Counted from the stretch's first letter, positions 22,775 through 32,690 are shown. The stretch: DNA of 64,000 nt from Promicromonospora sp. MEB111 (GCF_030209445.1 NZ_JARVSD010000007.1:372001-436000); one strand, 5' to 3'. The notes: generated from the sequence alone by a model not told the origin. Program-made: numbers and translations.

Positions 22775-24570
22775 GCCGTGGGGGCCGCCACGGGTGCGGC
22801 CTCGGGCGTGAAGTCGACGCCGGCCTCCTTGCGCTGCTCCGGCGTGATGGGCGCCGGCGCCGCCGTCAGCGGGTCGAACCCGCCGCCCGACTTCGGGAAC
22901 GCGATGACGTCGCGGATCGAGGCCGACTTCGTCAGCAGGGACACGATGCGGTCCCAGCCGAACGCGATGCCGCCGTGCGGCGGGGCGCCGAACGCGAAGG
23001 CGTCGAGCAGGAAGCCGAACTTCTCCTGCGCCTCCTCGTGCCCGATGCCCATCACCTCGAAGACGCGCTCCTGCACGTCACGGCGGTGGATACGGATCGA
23101 GCCGCCGCCGATCTCGTTGCCGTTGCAGACGATGTCGTACGCGTAGGCCAGGGCCTCGCCCGGCTCCTTCTCGAACGAGTCGATCCATTCGGGCGTGGGC
23201 GACGTGAACGCGTGGTGCACGGCGGTCCAGGCGGACGAGCCGAGGTCGACGTCGTCGTCCTCGCCGGCCGGCTTGAACAGGGGCGCGTCCACGACCCACA
23301 CGAAGGACCAGGCGTCATCCGTCTCAGGCGTGCCGATCTGTCCGAGCTTCCGCGCGATCTCCAGGCGGGCGGCGCCGAGCAGGGCCCGCGCCTCCGACGT
23401 CTTGCCCGCGGCGAAGAAGACGGCGTCGCCGGGCCGGGCGCCGGTCGCGGCCGCCAGGCCGGCGCGCTCGTCGTCGGACAGGTTCTTGGCGACGGGGCCG
23501 CCGAGCTCTCCCTCCTCCGTGAAGGTCACGTAGGCGAGTCCGCGGGCGCCGCGCTGCTTGGCCCACTCCTGCCAGGCGTCGAACTGGCGGCGCGGCTGGG
23601 CCGCCCCGCCGGTCATGACCACGGCGCCCACGTACTCGGCCTGGAACACCCGGAACGGCGTGGCCTTGAAGTAGTCGGTGAGCTCCACGATCGGGTTCTC
23701 GAACCGCAGGTCCGGCTTGTCGGTGCCGTACAAGCGCATCGCCTCGTGGAACGTGATGCGCTGGATGGGCGTGGGGATCTCGACGTCGACCAACGCCCAG
23801 AGCGCCTGGAGGATCTTCTCGCCGAGGGCGATCACGTCCTCCTGGTCCACGAAGCTCATCTCGACGTCGAGCTGCGTGAACTCCGGCTGGCGGTCGGCGC
23901 GGAAGTCCTCGTCGCGGTAGCAGCGCGCGATCTGGTAGTAGCGCTCCATGCCGCCCACCATGAGGAGCTGCTTGAAGAGCTGCGGCGACTGCGGCAGCGC
24001 GTACCAGGAGCCGGGCGCGAGGCGCGCCGGGACCAGGAAGTCGCGGGCACCCTCCGGGGTGGACCGGGTCAGGGTCGGCGTCTCGATCTCGACGAAGTCC
24101 TGCTCGTCGAGCACGCGGCGCGCGGCCTGGTTGGCCTTGGCACGGAGGCGCAGGGCGTGCGCGGGGGCCGGACGGCGCAGGTCGAGGTAGCGGTGCTTGA
24201 GACGCGCCTCCTCGCCGATCACCTCGGTGTCCGCGAGCGCCGTGGACACCTGGAACGGCAGCGGCGCGGACTCGTTGAGGGTGACGACCTCGGTGGCGAC
24301 GACCTCGATCTCGCCGGTGGCGAGGTTGGCGTTGGCGTTGCCCTCGGGGCGGCGGCCGACCTCGCCGGTGACCTGCAGCACGAACTCGGCGCGCAGCGGG
24401 TGGGCGATCTCCTCGTCGCGGATGACGACCTGGGCGATGCCGGACGCGTCACGCAGGTCGATGAACGCCACTCCCCCGTGATCACGGCGGCGGTCGACCC
24501 AGCCCGTGAGGGTGACGGTCTGGCCGATGTGCTCGGCCCGCAGTGAGCCGGCCGTGTGGGTGCGGAGCAC
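22771..24570 (-). CDS. aspS: aspartate-tRNA ligase
   Basis: 599 aa class IIb synthetase of the bacterial type. An N-terminal OB-fold anticodon domain ([20 protein letters not shown]) precedes motif 2 [20 protein letters not shown], the large GAD insertion (about 285-420), SVWT-like [12 protein letters not shown], and motif 3 [13 protein letters not shown]. Actinobacterial enzymes of this type are often non-discriminating, charging tRNA-Asn too; that cannot be decided here. The GTG start has GAAGGA upstream. A TAGAAT box about 40 nt upstream (24609-24614) may be the promoter. Confidence 0.95.
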   Translation of the reverse strand: MLRTHTAGSLRAEHIGQTVTLTGWVDRRRDHGGVAFIDLRDASGIAQVVIRDEEIAHPLRAEFVLQVTGEVGRRPEGNANANLATGEIEVVATEVVTLNESAPLPFQVSTALADTEVIGEEARLKHRYLDLRRPAPAHALRLRAKANQAARRVLDEQDFVEIETPTLTRSTPEGARDFLVPARLAPGSWYALPQSPQLFKQLLMVGGMERYYQIARCYRDEDFRADRQPEFTQLDVEMSFVDQEDVIALGEKILQALWALVDVEIPTPIQRITFHEAMRLYGTDKPDLRFENPIVELTDYFKATPFRVFQAEYVGAVVMTGGAAQPRRQFDAWQEWAKQRGARGLAYVTFTEEGELGGPVAKNLSDDERAGLAAATGARPGDAVFFAAGKTSEARALLGAARLEIARKLGQIGTPETDDAWSFVWVVDAPLFKPAGEDDDVDLGSSAWTAVHHAFTSPTPEWIDSFEKEPGEALAYAYDIVCNGNEIGGGSIRIHRRDVQERVFEVMGIGHEEAQEKFGFLLDAFAFGAPPHGGIAFGWDRIVSLLTKSASIRDVIAFPKSGGGFDPLTAAPAPITPEQRKEAGVDFTPEAAPVAAPTA

Positions 24571-24608
24571 GAAGAAGTCCTTCCAGCGTGAGGTGAGGGT
24601 CGACGAGA

Positions 24609-24614
24609 ATTCTA
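24609..24614 (-). promoter_or_regulatory. possible -10 box of aspS
   Basis: TAGAAT 38 nt before the GTG start; no convincing -35 box found. Confidence 0.35.
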
Positions 24615-24666
24615 GTCACCGCCGGGGCTCCTTCGCGCCGCCGGCCGTGGTGGGCGCCGCTGCGCG

Positions 24667-24672
24667 TAGCCT
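24667..24672 (+). promoter_or_regulatory. -10 box, leaderless promoter of PPOX gene
   Basis: TAGCCT, 7 nt before ATG 24680. Confidence 0.5.
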
Positions 24673-24679
24673 GACGCCC

Positions 24680-25150
24680 ATGGCCAGGACTATCGCGACC
24701 AACACGACCGTGTCCCGGGACGAGCTGCTGGAGTTCCTGCGCTCGCGCCGCAACGGGATCCTCGTGACGAGCAGGGCCGACGGCGCCCCGCAGCTCAGCC
24801 CCGTGACGTACGGCGTGGACCCGCAGGGCCGTGTCGTCGTCTCGACGTACCCGGAGCGGGCCAAGGTGCGGAACCTGAAGGCGCGGTCCGCGGCGTCGTT
24901 CCTGGCGCTCGGCGAGGACTTCGGGGGCGCCTGGGTGCAGGTGGACGGCACGGCCGAGGTGCTGGACGTCCCCGAGTCGGTGGAGCCTCTGGTCGACTAC
25001 TTCCGCGCGGCGGCCGGCAAGGAGCACCCGGACTGGGACGAGTACCGCGCGGCGATGGTCGAGCAGGGCAAGTCGCTCGTGCGCATCACGATCGAGCGCT
25101 GGGGTCCGGTGGCGACGGGCGGGTTCCCGGCGCGTCTCGCCGAGGGCTGA
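24680..25150 (+). CDS. PPOX-class F420-dependent oxidoreductase
   Basis: 156 aa split-beta-barrel flavin-binding protein of the pyridoxamine-phosphate-oxidase superfamily. Key segments are RRNGILVTSRADGAPQLSPV near the N-terminus, YPERAKVRNLKARSAASFLA (phosphate-binding Arg/Lys), and GAWVQVDGTAEVLD. The pattern fits the F420-using group common in actinobacteria (TIGR03618-like), but FMN use cannot be excluded. Divergent from aspS and probably leaderless. Confidence 0.8.
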   Translation: MARTIATNTTVSRDELLEFLRSRRNGILVTSRADGAPQLSPVTYGVDPQGRVVVSTYPERAKVRNLKARSAASFLALGEDFGGAWVQVDGTAEVLDVPESVEPLVDYFRAAAGKEHPDWDEYRAAMVEQGKSLVRITIERWGPVATGGFPARLAEG

Positions 25151-25172
25151 CCCGCCTCGCCGCCACCGGGCG

Positions 25173-26960
25173 TCAGCCGGCGTCGTCCGCCTTGCCCTTG
25201 TCCTCGCCGCCCAGCCGGATGACCGCCTTGTAGGTGAGCCAGGTGATGCCGGCGCAGGCCAGACCCGCGGGCACGACGACGGCGAGCGTCAGCCAGTCCC
25301 GCTCGCCGTCGAGCAGGCTGCCGATCCAGACCATGAGCAGCACGCCGGAGAAGAGCGTGCCGCCGACGGCGGCGAGGAGAACGAGGACCAGGGCGAGGAT
25401 GCCGGCCAGCTTGCCGAGCTCGAGCACGGCTTTGCCGGTGCCTGCCACCGCGGCTCCGGCGGTGCGCAGGATCCCGTCCTCCTCGACCTCCCGGTCGGCG
25501 CGGGCCCGGCCCGCCTGCTTGATCCGTTCCTTGTCGGGACGCTCCGGTGCCGTCGCGCGGGGAACGGGCACGACCAGTTCCTCAGGCACGTGCCGGTCCA
25601 CCAGCTCGGCGACGGTCGACGCGTCGAGGTCGTCGTGCAGAGTGGGCTCGAACGGGATCCGCGCCCCGTCAAGCGCGACCAGGAGGCGCCCGCCGTCGGG
25701 GTGAGCCAGCAGCGCGGCCGTCTCGGCGAACCGGACGGTCGTCCGGGTCCGCCCGTCCCGGAGCGTGGCGCCGTGGTCCCCGACGACGATCGTCGCGTCC
25801 ACGTCGATGCGCTCGAAGGCGCGGCCGGTGACGGCCTCACCCGCACCCCGCCGCGCGACGGCGGTCCCGGCCCAACCGGACCCGACCGGCGCGACCAGCA
25901 GCCCGGTGTCCCAGGCGGCGCGCGCCAGGGAGACGACGTCGGCGGCGGTGACCTCGGCGATCGCCGCTCTCCGTTCGGCCGGCGACGGGACGGGCTGTCC
26001 CAGCAGCGTCAGCAGGGCCTCGTCGGGCAGCCACATCGCCTCCTGGTGGGGCTCGTCGAACGCCAGGAGCAGGTGCGCACGCGCTGCCGCGACATCGTCC
26101 TCGGCGACGAAGTACCGCAGCCGACCAAGGGTGTCCAGGAACTCGCCTGTGGCCTCGGCGGCCGTCTCCGGTCGCAGCCCCGCGGCGATCCGCAGCGTGG
26201 CTTCCCGCCCGTCGAGCACGCCGATCGCGGCGGAGACGTCGTACGTCCAGCCCTGGTCCTGGCGCATGCGCCGGAACAGCGTCCGACGGGCCACCTCGGC
26301 GAGCACCTGGAGCGCGGGCACGTCCGGGGCCACGACCTCCCACACGACGTTCGGGCCGCCGGCCGGAGCCTCGGCGGGGAGTGACAGCACCGGCTCCGGG
26401 ACAGCCGGCGGCGGATAGGGTGCTGCGGCGAGCCCTCCGGCCGGCAACGCCAGGCCGAGGTCCGGCTCCTCGTCACCCGCGTACCACGCGACCGCGTTGG
26501 AGCTCGCGAACCGCTCGGCGGACCACGACCGGAGATCGGCGGCGGTCGCGCCATGGAGTCCCACGTGCTGCCCCGGGCCCAGGCCGTACGACTGGAACCC
26601 GTACCGCCAGGCCATGACCCCGACTGCATCTGTCTGCCGCTCGTCGAGCGCACGTGTCTCGGTCTCGCGGTGCTGCACCGGCAGGTTCGCCAGGGCATGT
26701 GTCAGGTCCCGGAGCGTCGTTCGCACGCGCTCGGCGGAGCCGCTCACCCGCACGTGGGTCACGACAGGGCCGACCGAGGCAGTGATGTCCAGACCCGGCC
26801 GCTCGACCGAGCGCAGGGCGAGCGCCACCACCAGCGCGGTGATGCCGCTGGTGGCGAGCGTCTCGTCGGCAAGGCCCACGCGGAACACGAGACCTCCGGC
26901 GACGCGGCCGGGGTGCCGAGCGAAGAGGGTCCGGGGAAGCTCGCGCATAACGCCGGTCAT
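25173..26960 (-). CDS. M16-like peptidase homologue, catalytically degenerate, tail-anchored
   Basis: 595 aa. N-terminal M16 (insulinase-type) domain about 15-170 and second M16 domain to about 390. In the position of the zinc motif HxxEH it reads ALVVA (42-46), so all three ligands are lost. A C-terminal beta-rich domain (about 400-490, ending DRHVPEELVV) is shared with the next gene, followed by two hydrophobic segments (about 518-550 and 557-580) and a charged tail. No signal peptide is seen. The ATG overlaps the stop of the intact paralogue by four bases (ATGA), so the two are co-translated. Probably the structural partner of an M16 heterodimer. Confidence 0.75.
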   Translation of the reverse strand: MTGVMRELPRTLFARHPGRVAGGLVFRVGLADETLATSGITALVVALALRSVERPGLDITASVGPVVTHVRVSGSAERVRTTLRDLTHALANLPVQHRETETRALDERQTDAVGVMAWRYGFQSYGLGPGQHVGLHGATAADLRSWSAERFASSNAVAWYAGDEEPDLGLALPAGGLAAAPYPPPAVPEPVLSLPAEAPAGGPNVVWEVVAPDVPALQVLAEVARRTLFRRMRQDQGWTYDVSAAIGVLDGREATLRIAAGLRPETAAEATGEFLDTLGRLRYFVAEDDVAAARAHLLLAFDEPHQEAMWLPDEALLTLLGQPVPSPAERRAAIAEVTAADVVSLARAAWDTGLLVAPVGSGWAGTAVARRGAGEAVTGRAFERIDVDATIVVGDHGATLRDGRTRTTVRFAETAALLAHPDGGRLLVALDGARIPFEPTLHDDLDASTVAELVDRHVPEELVVPVPRATAPERPDKERIKQAGRARADREVEEDGILRTAGAAVAGTGKAVLELGKLAGILALVLVLLAAVGGTLFSGVLLMVWIGSLLDGERDWLTLAVVVPAGLACAGITWLTYKAVIRLGGEDKGKADDAG

Positions 26961-28666
26961 CGCTCCCCCTTCCCGTGCCGCTTGCGCAGGAGCTGGACAG
27001 TGGTCGCCACCAGGACGAGCAGGGGAAGGAAGCCGAGGCGCAGCTCGGCTCCGAAAAGCTCCCGCGCGATCAGCTCCGCGACGACGAACAGGACGAACAC
27101 GCCGAACCAGAGCGCGATCAGACGCTCGATGGTCCCCCACACCGAGCGCGCGACCTTGCCCGCCTTCTTCGGCGGCACAGCAACCGGGATGTCCTGCGGG
27201 GCGCGTGCGGGATGGTGCACCACGACGTCCTCGGGCACGTGCCGGTCGACGGACGCGGCGATGTCAGCCACCGTGAGGGAGCGATAGAGCGTCGGCTCGA
27301 TCACGACCCGGAACCCGTCGGCCCCGGTGAGCACTCGCGCGCCGTCGGGCACCGTCTCCATCAGCACGCAGTCGGCGAACAGGACCGTCACGACGCCGTC
27401 GGGCGAGGCACTCCCGACACCGTCAGGACCGATCACGAGCGAGACGTCCGGCACGTCGATGCGCGGGTAGGACCGCCCCTTCGCAAGTGCAGGTGACTGC
27501 TCCGGGGCGGGTGCCATCCCGGCCCAGTCCAGGGGTGCCGGCCCGTACCAGAGCGCGCTGCCCCATACCTCGCGCATCGTGCCGAGGACGTCGTTCGCCG
27601 ACACCTGTTCCACGGCGGCGCGAGCCTGGTCCGAACCGTCGAGGTCTCGACCGGTCACCATGCGGTAGGCGAGCGACGGCAGCAGGTCGGCGGCAGGCGC
27701 TGCCGCAGCCTCCGCCATCTCCTCGAGCATCCCCTCGCGGGCCGCGGCCAGGTCGTCCTCGGTCACGTGGAACCGGAGGCCGCCCAGCGCGTCGGCCAGG
27801 CCACCGGCCGCAGCGTCCTGGCGCCCCTCGGCCGCCCGCACGACAACGGAGACCCGCGCGAGCTCATCGTCCAGGTGGTCGTAGGACACGCTCAAGGACT
27901 GTGCGATGTCGGCGCTACGGCGCAGGTCGCGGTGCAGCACCTCCCGGATCACCCCGGTCGCCAGGAGCGCCGGATATCCTCGCGGCACCAACGCGTCGAG
28001 GGACACGCCGTCCCGTAGCCCGGACAGATACGCGGGTGTGCCCTTGAGCACGTCGGTCACGGCGGGCGGGTACATGCGCTCACCCGACGGCAGGCTCAGG
28101 TCCAGGCCCGCGGGAAGCGCGTCGGCAGTGACCCAGGCGACCGCGTTCTCACGTGTGAACATCCGTGCCGCCCACTGCCGTACCTCGGCCGGCGTGATCC
28201 GGTCGAGGCCCCGCTCGCCGTACCCCGCCAGTCCGTAGCCGCGCGCCCCGTGCCGGTTGACACGCAGCGCGCCTCCGAAGCCCGGATTCCTGCCCTCCGC
28301 CTCGGACCGCAGGATGTCCTTCTCGGTCTCGATCTGGTCGAGCGGCAGGTCCTGCAACGACGCGCAGACATCGTTCAGGTAGGACACGACGTCGTGGACC
28401 GATCCGGCCACATGGAACACCGTGACATCAGCGTGCGTCTGTCCGTTCAGGTGCGCCTCGCTGAGGACCTGCCCCCGCAGTGCGAGGTGCTCGACCAGGT
28501 GGGTGATGCCGGACGTCGCGAGGGTCTCGTGCGCGGTGCCGACACGGAAGACGATCCCCGCGCCCAGGTTCCCCTCACGCGGAGCAAGGAGCACAGGGAC
28601 CCCGTCGGACTCGGAAAGCACGACACCAGGGAAGTCCGCCAGGTCCGGAAGCGCGGAGATCGTCAT
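26957..28666 (-). CDS. M16-family metallopeptidase (intact HxxEH), tail-anchored
   Basis: 569 aa. The M16 inverted zinc motif HLVEH is at 56-60 and the likely third ligand Glu122 lies in ETEKDILRSEAEG. A second M16-like domain follows to about 385. Residues about 390-490 form a beta-rich domain (DVSLVIGPDGVGSASPDGVV to DRHVPEDVVV), then two membrane segments (516-535, about 543-560) and a basic tail. With no signal peptide, the peptidase domains should face the cytosol. The start overlaps the preceding gene's stop (ATGA). Paralogous along its whole length to the next gene, which lacks the zinc ligands. Substrate unknown. Confidence 0.8.
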   Translation of the reverse strand: MTISALPDLADFPGVVLSESDGVPVLLAPREGNLGAGIVFRVGTAHETLATSGITHLVEHLALRGQVLSEAHLNGQTHADVTVFHVAGSVHDVVSYLNDVCASLQDLPLDQIETEKDILRSEAEGRNPGFGGALRVNRHGARGYGLAGYGERGLDRITPAEVRQWAARMFTRENAVAWVTADALPAGLDLSLPSGERMYPPAVTDVLKGTPAYLSGLRDGVSLDALVPRGYPALLATGVIREVLHRDLRRSADIAQSLSVSYDHLDDELARVSVVVRAAEGRQDAAAGGLADALGGLRFHVTEDDLAAAREGMLEEMAEAAAAPAADLLPSLAYRMVTGRDLDGSDQARAAVEQVSANDVLGTMREVWGSALWYGPAPLDWAGMAPAPEQSPALAKGRSYPRIDVPDVSLVIGPDGVGSASPDGVVTVLFADCVLMETVPDGARVLTGADGFRVVIEPTLYRSLTVADIAASVDRHVPEDVVVHHPARAPQDIPVAVPPKKAGKVARSVWGTIERLIALWFGVFVLFVVAELIARELFGAELRLGFLPLLVLVATTVQLLRKRHGKGER

Positions 28667-29649
28667 GCCGGCACGCCCGAACGAGCGGAGACCTTGGCTG
28701 CGGCCTTGGCGGCGTTGTCCCGCTGCACCTTGTAGGGCACCTCGGCCCGGACGTCGTAGTAGCCCCACATCCCCTCGACGGGCGAGTTCCCGAGGGCCTC
28801 GAAGTGCGGCCAGGCCTCGGCAGGCACCTTGGCGATCGTGAAGAACAACGCGAAGTTCGCGTGAGCCGTCGCCGTCGCCGCGGTACGGGAGTGGTCGGGA
28901 TGCAGCACCGTGGCGGCGGCCGCCTCACGAACCCGGTCCACCATCGCGGACGGGACCTTCTTCTCGCCGTCGAGCCACCGTTCGATCGCGTGGTCGACCA
29001 CGAGAGCCGGACCGAGGGCTCCAGGTGCGGCGTCGGCCGCGCACTCCTCGACGAACCGGGACGCCTCCTCCCACGACCCGCTCCACTTGGGCAGGATCTG
29101 CTGGTGGTACACCCGCTGCGCGGCGAAGAACTGCGGGTCGAGCGCCGCGAGCCGGTCGTACCGGCGTCGCGCCTCACCATGCCCGAGCTGCAGGCCACGA
29201 GCCGTCGTGATCCGGGGCTCCCAGGCCGGTGCGTAGCCGGGGTGCTCCGAGCACACGTCGAACAGGACGCGCTCGGCCTGCCGGAGCCAGTCGTGGAACT
29301 GCTCGAACTGACTCGCCGAGACGTGCTCCGCGCGCGCGTGCGACCGGATGGCCCAGCCCACCGTGACGTACCGGACCGCGCGCAGGGTACGCGCGAGCGG
29401 CGTGCCGTCGTCGGCGGCCTCGATCGCCGCCGTGAGGCGCTGCGCCTCGTCCGTGACACCGGCTGTCGTGTCCGCGATCTCCCACAGCGCGGCCGCGATG
29501 TCGTCGGGCACGGTGAGGCCGCGGACGACCGCGAGCGCCGCCGCCGGGTCCCCCGCGTCACGGGCCGCCCGCAGGGCGGCGCCGTCGGGCACGTGTGCCA
29601 GCGGGTCGAAGAAGGTCGCGGTCGGCGCCGCGTCGCGCGTGGTGGCCAT
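28663..29649 (-). CDS. helical-repeat (TPR/DUF4034-like) protein of the M16 operon
   Basis: 328 aa soluble protein made almost wholly of helices. A central stretch (GYAPAWEPRITTARGLQLGH, RYDRLAALDPQFFAAQRVYH, then LPKWSGSWEEASRFVEECA) resembles tetratricopeptide-like repeats of the DUF4034 type. No signal peptide or membrane helix. It is the first gene of a three-gene operon whose second and third genes encode tail-anchored M16 proteins, joined by 4-bp overlaps. It may act as adaptor or substrate-binding scaffold; this is inferred from context only. Confidence 0.6.
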   Translation of the reverse strand: MATTRDAAPTATFFDPLAHVPDGAALRAARDAGDPAAALAVVRGLTVPDDIAAALWEIADTTAGVTDEAQRLTAAIEAADDGTPLARTLRAVRYVTVGWAIRSHARAEHVSASQFEQFHDWLRQAERVLFDVCSEHPGYAPAWEPRITTARGLQLGHGEARRRYDRLAALDPQFFAAQRVYHQQILPKWSGSWEEASRFVEECAADAAPGALGPALVVDHAIERWLDGEKKVPSAMVDRVREAAAATVLHPDHSRTAATATAHANFALFFTIAKVPAEAWPHFEALGNSPVEGMWGYYDVRAEVPYKVQRDNAAKAAAKVSARSGVPA

Positions 29650-29841
29650 CGGTTACCTGTCCGGGGGTGGTCGGGATCCTGGGGGGCGTCGGTGCCCGAC
29701 CGGAGATTACTGGCGCCGCCGGACCTGCCCGGGCGAAATCGGACCGCAGCCCGGGTGAACTTCCCAAAAGCACTCGGAACGGTCATCTCGACCCGGGGCG
29801 AGGGTGCACGGGCAGGGCACCGGACCTGCGACCATGAGCGG

Positions 29842-31056
29842 GTGCGAGAGATCAGGCAGAGCCGCAAGCTGAAGTCCGTCCGGTACGACGTCCGGGGTCC
29901 GATCCTGGAGGAGGCGTACCGCCTGGAGGCCGAGGGTCACAAGATCCTCAAGCTGAACATCGGCAACCCCGCGCCGTTCGGGTTCGAGGCGCCCGAGGCG
30001 ATCCTGGCGGACATGATCCACCACCTGCCGCAGGCGCAGGGGTACAGCGACAGCCGCGGCATCTACTCGGCACGCACCGCCGTGGCGCACTACTACCAGT
30101 CGCACGGCATCGACACGCACGTGGACGACGTCTACATCGGCAACGGCGTCTCCGAGATGATCAGCATGGTGCTGCAGGCCCTGATCGACGACGGCGACGA
30201 GGTGCTCGTCCCGGCGCCGGACTACCCGCTGTGGACCGGGGCCGTGAGCCTGCAGGGCGGCACGCCCGTGCACTACCGCTGCGACGAGTCCAACGGGTGG
30301 AACCCGGACCTGGAGGACATCGAGTCCCGCATCACTCCCGCCACGAAGGCACTGGTGATCATCAACCCGAACAACCCGACGGGCGCGGTGTACAGCGAGT
30401 CGACCGTCAAGGGGCTGGCCGAGCTGGCACGCAAGCACGACCTGGTGCTCCTGAGCGACGAGATCTACGAGAAGATCCTGTTCGACGGCGCCACCCACCA
30501 CCACACCGCCACGTTCGCCGCCGACGACGTCCTGTGCATCACGTTCAGCGGCCTGTCCAAGGCGTACCGGATCTGCGGCTACCGGTCCGGCTGGGCCATG
30601 ATCTCGGGCCCCAAGCACCGCGCCGGCGACTTCATCGAAGGGCTCACCCTCGTCTCGAACATGCGCATGTGCGCCAACGTGCCGGCGCAGCACGCCATCC
30701 AGACGGCGCTGGGCGGCTACCAGTCGATCGACCACCTGGTGCAGCCCGGCGGCCGGTTCTACGAGCAGGCCATCCTGGCGGACAAGCTGCTCAACGAGAT
30801 CCCGGGCGTCACCTCGGTGCGCCCGCGCGGTGCTCTGTACTGCTTCCCGCGCCTGGACCCGGAGATGTACCCGATCGAGGACGACGAGGCCTTCGTGATC
30901 GGCCTGCTGCGCGCCAAGAAGATCCTGGTGACGCACGGAACGGGCTTCAACTGGCCCGAGCCCGACCACTTCCGCCTGGTGACGCTGCCCGACGTCGACG
31001 TGCTCACCGAGGCGATCGGCCGCATCGCGGAGTACCTGGAGGAAGTGCGGGCCTGA
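29842..31056 (+). CDS. PLP-dependent aminotransferase (AlaT/AspC type)
   Basis: 404 aa fold-type I aminotransferase. Visible are the substrate Gly-rich loop LNIGNPAPFGF, the PLP-binding Asn in NPNNPTGAVYS, the Asp/Tyr of LLSDEIYEKIL, the Schiff-base Lys in FSGLSKAYRICGYRSGW, and the carboxylate-binding Arg in FRLVTLPD. The pattern closely fits actinobacterial alanine aminotransferases (glutamate-pyruvate type), although aspartate use is possible. The start GTG 29842 begins VREIRQSRKLKSVRYDVRGP; the upstream signal is weak. No operon partner. Confidence 0.88.
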   Translation: MREIRQSRKLKSVRYDVRGPILEEAYRLEAEGHKILKLNIGNPAPFGFEAPEAILADMIHHLPQAQGYSDSRGIYSARTAVAHYYQSHGIDTHVDDVYIGNGVSEMISMVLQALIDDGDEVLVPAPDYPLWTGAVSLQGGTPVHYRCDESNGWNPDLEDIESRITPATKALVIINPNNPTGAVYSESTVKGLAELARKHDLVLLSDEIYEKILFDGATHHHTATFAADDVLCITFSGLSKAYRICGYRSGWAMISGPKHRAGDFIEGLTLVSNMRMCANVPAQHAIQTALGGYQSIDHLVQPGGRFYEQAILADKLLNEIPGVTSVRPRGALYCFPRLDPEMYPIEDDEAFVIGLLRAKKILVTHGTGFNWPEPDHFRLVTLPDVDVLTEAIGRIAEYLEEVRA

Positions 31057-31082
31057 CGCCTGTCCCCACCTTCTCAACCTTC

Positions 31083-31655
31083 TCAGCCGGCGAGCCGGAC
31101 GTGGACGTGCATGTCGTGGTGGCCGTCCGCGTGCCGGGCGGCCCCACGGCGGGTCCCCTCCAGGGCGAACCCGGCTTTCTCGGCGACCCGGCACGACGCC
31201 GGGTTGAGCGTCGAGTGCTCCAGCTCCAGCCGCCGGAACCCGACGTCGAACGCCCAGGCGCTCGCCGCCGTGACCGCCTGCGGCGCCACGCCCTGGCCGC
31301 GGGCGGCCGGGACGGTCCAGTAGGCGATCTCGGCGACGCCGTCGAACAGGACGAGGTCCTTGAGCGCGAGCCGCCCGAGCAGCGTGCCGTCGGCGGCCGC
31401 GACCGCCCACTCGAGGCGGCGTTCCTGCGCCCAAGCGCGCTGCCAGCCCTCGATCATCCCGCGCGCCTCGTCAGGGGAGTCGATCCGGCGTACGTGCCAG
31501 CGCTGGATGTCGGGGTCCGCGTAGGCGGCCTGGAGGGCGACGGCGTCCGTGCCGCTCCAGGGCCGCATCCGTGCACCGCTCGGGAGTGGCAGCGTGGGTT
31601 GCGCCAGCTCCGCCAGGGTGCCCGGTGTGATCGTGTACGGGGCGAGCTCAGCCAT
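31083..31655 (-). CDS. GNAT-family N-acetyltransferase (RimJ/RimL type)
   Basis: 190 aa. It has the RimJ-like layout: an N-terminal RMRPW-x-x-x-D-A lead, GRLALKDLVLFDGVAEIAYW, acetyl-CoA loop VPAARGQGVAPQAV and the terminal NPASCRVAEKAGFALEGTRR. Likely acetylates a protein N-terminus or small amine. TATCGT lies exactly 6 nt before the ATG. Convergent with the aminotransferase gene. Confidence 0.85.
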   Translation of the reverse strand: MAELAPYTITPGTLAELAQPTLPLPSGARMRPWSGTDAVALQAAYADPDIQRWHVRRIDSPDEARGMIEGWQRAWAQERRLEWAVAAADGTLLGRLALKDLVLFDGVAEIAYWTVPAARGQGVAPQAVTAASAWAFDVGFRRLELEHSTLNPASCRVAEKAGFALEGTRRGAARHADGHHDMHVHVRLAG

Positions 31656-31661
31656 GCCGAC

Positions 31662-31667
31662 ACGATA
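31662..31667 (-). promoter_or_regulatory. -10 box, leaderless promoter of GNAT gene
   Basis: TATCGT, 6 nt before ATG 31655. Confidence 0.5.
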
Positions 31668-31712
31668 GGTGCCAGGCGCAGCGGCCGACGTAGCCGCGTC
31701 GAGGCCCTGCGG

Positions 31713-32690
31713 TCACGGCACGGCATGGACGTCGCCGGTGCGGGCGATGGCGCGCAGGTGCGCCCGCGCCTGGCGCACCACCGGGTTCGTCTCGGCGCGG
31801 GCGGCGAGCTCGATCAGCGCGACAAGGTCGGCGGACCGGGCGAGATGGAGGGCACGACGCCGGTCGGAGCCGTCGGCGCCGACACCCGCGGACCAGCCGT
31901 CCAGGACGCCCTCGACGTAGGGCGGCTCCCGGTCGAACCGCAGCAGGTTGCCCAGGTCCGTGGCCGGGTGCCCCGCGTGCGCGAACTCCCAGTCGAGAAC
32001 GCCGGTGACCTGGAGCGTGGCCGGGTCGACCAGCACGTTCTTGGGGTTCAGGTCGCTGTGCACCAGGCAGGGCGTAGCGCCCTCCCGGTCGACGCCGGCC
32101 CGCTCGGCTACCTTCCGCAGACCGGCGACCTCGCCGTCGGACCAGCCTCCCGCGGTCAGGCCCGGCGCATGGGCGTCGACCCAGTCGGGCAGCCAGAGGT
32201 CGAACGGCTCGATCCGCAGGTCCGCGCCGGCGAACAGCCCGGTCCGAGGCATCGGCGTCGTGGCGAGCGTTCCGGCGACCCGGCCGAGCGCTCGGCCCAG
32301 CGCCCCGAGGGCGCCCTCGGTCGAGCGTCCGCCCTCCCGCCGTCCGCCCTCCCTGTGCTCCGCGACGAGGCGCGCGAGCACCAGGTCGCCGCGCTCCCCC
32401 GGCAGCAGCTCGGTGACGAGCGCCCCGGGCAGCGCGCCATCGCCGTCGTGCACCTCGCGGACCGCAGGGACCGGAAGGGCGCTGCGGACCCGGTCGAGCA
32501 GCGCCGCCTGGATCCGCGCGGCGTCCGGGGTGTGCCGCGCGTCGGCGAAGAACCGGACCACGAGCCGGTCCCCTCCCCTCGCCGCGCGCGACGGGGTCGC
32601 GAGGAACGTCTCCCCGGACCACCCGCCCGTCAGCGGCTCCAGGAGGTACCCGGGCAGGCGCGGGTCGACGCGCGGGGTCGGGGGCTGCAT
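31713..32690 (-). CDS. aminoglycoside phosphotransferase (APH)-family kinase
   Basis: 325 aa protein-kinase-like fold. Key motifs are the catalytic loop CLVHSDLNPKNVLVD (H-x-D-x-x-x-x-N) and the metal-binding GVLDWEFAHAGHPATDL. An N-terminal lobe with GGWSGETFLA acts as nucleotide loop. Members phosphorylate antibiotics, choline, sugars or other metabolites, so resistance should not be assumed. The ATG shares a base with the TGA of the radical SAM gene (TGATG), so it belongs to the same SOS-box-preceded transcript. Confidence 0.8.
   Translation of the reverse strand: MQPPTPRVDPRLPGYLLEPLTGGWSGETFLATPSRAARGGDRLVVRFFADARHTPDAARIQAALLDRVRSALPVPAVREVHDGDGALPGALVTELLPGERGDLVLARLVAEHREGGRREGGRSTEGALGALGRALGRVAGTLATTPMPRTGLFAGADLRIEPFDLWLPDWVDAHAPGLTAGGWSDGEVAGLRKVAERAGVDREGATPCLVHSDLNPKNVLVDPATLQVTGVLDWEFAHAGHPATDLGNLLRFDREPPYVEGVLDGWSAGVGADGSDRRRALHLARSADLVALIELAARAETNPVVRQARAHLRAIARTGDVHAVP

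Noticed and set aside
24571-24679. Possible T-box or other riboswitch ahead of aspS
   Set aside because: The leader is too short and has no T-box sequence or specifier stem; only a possible -10 box was seen.
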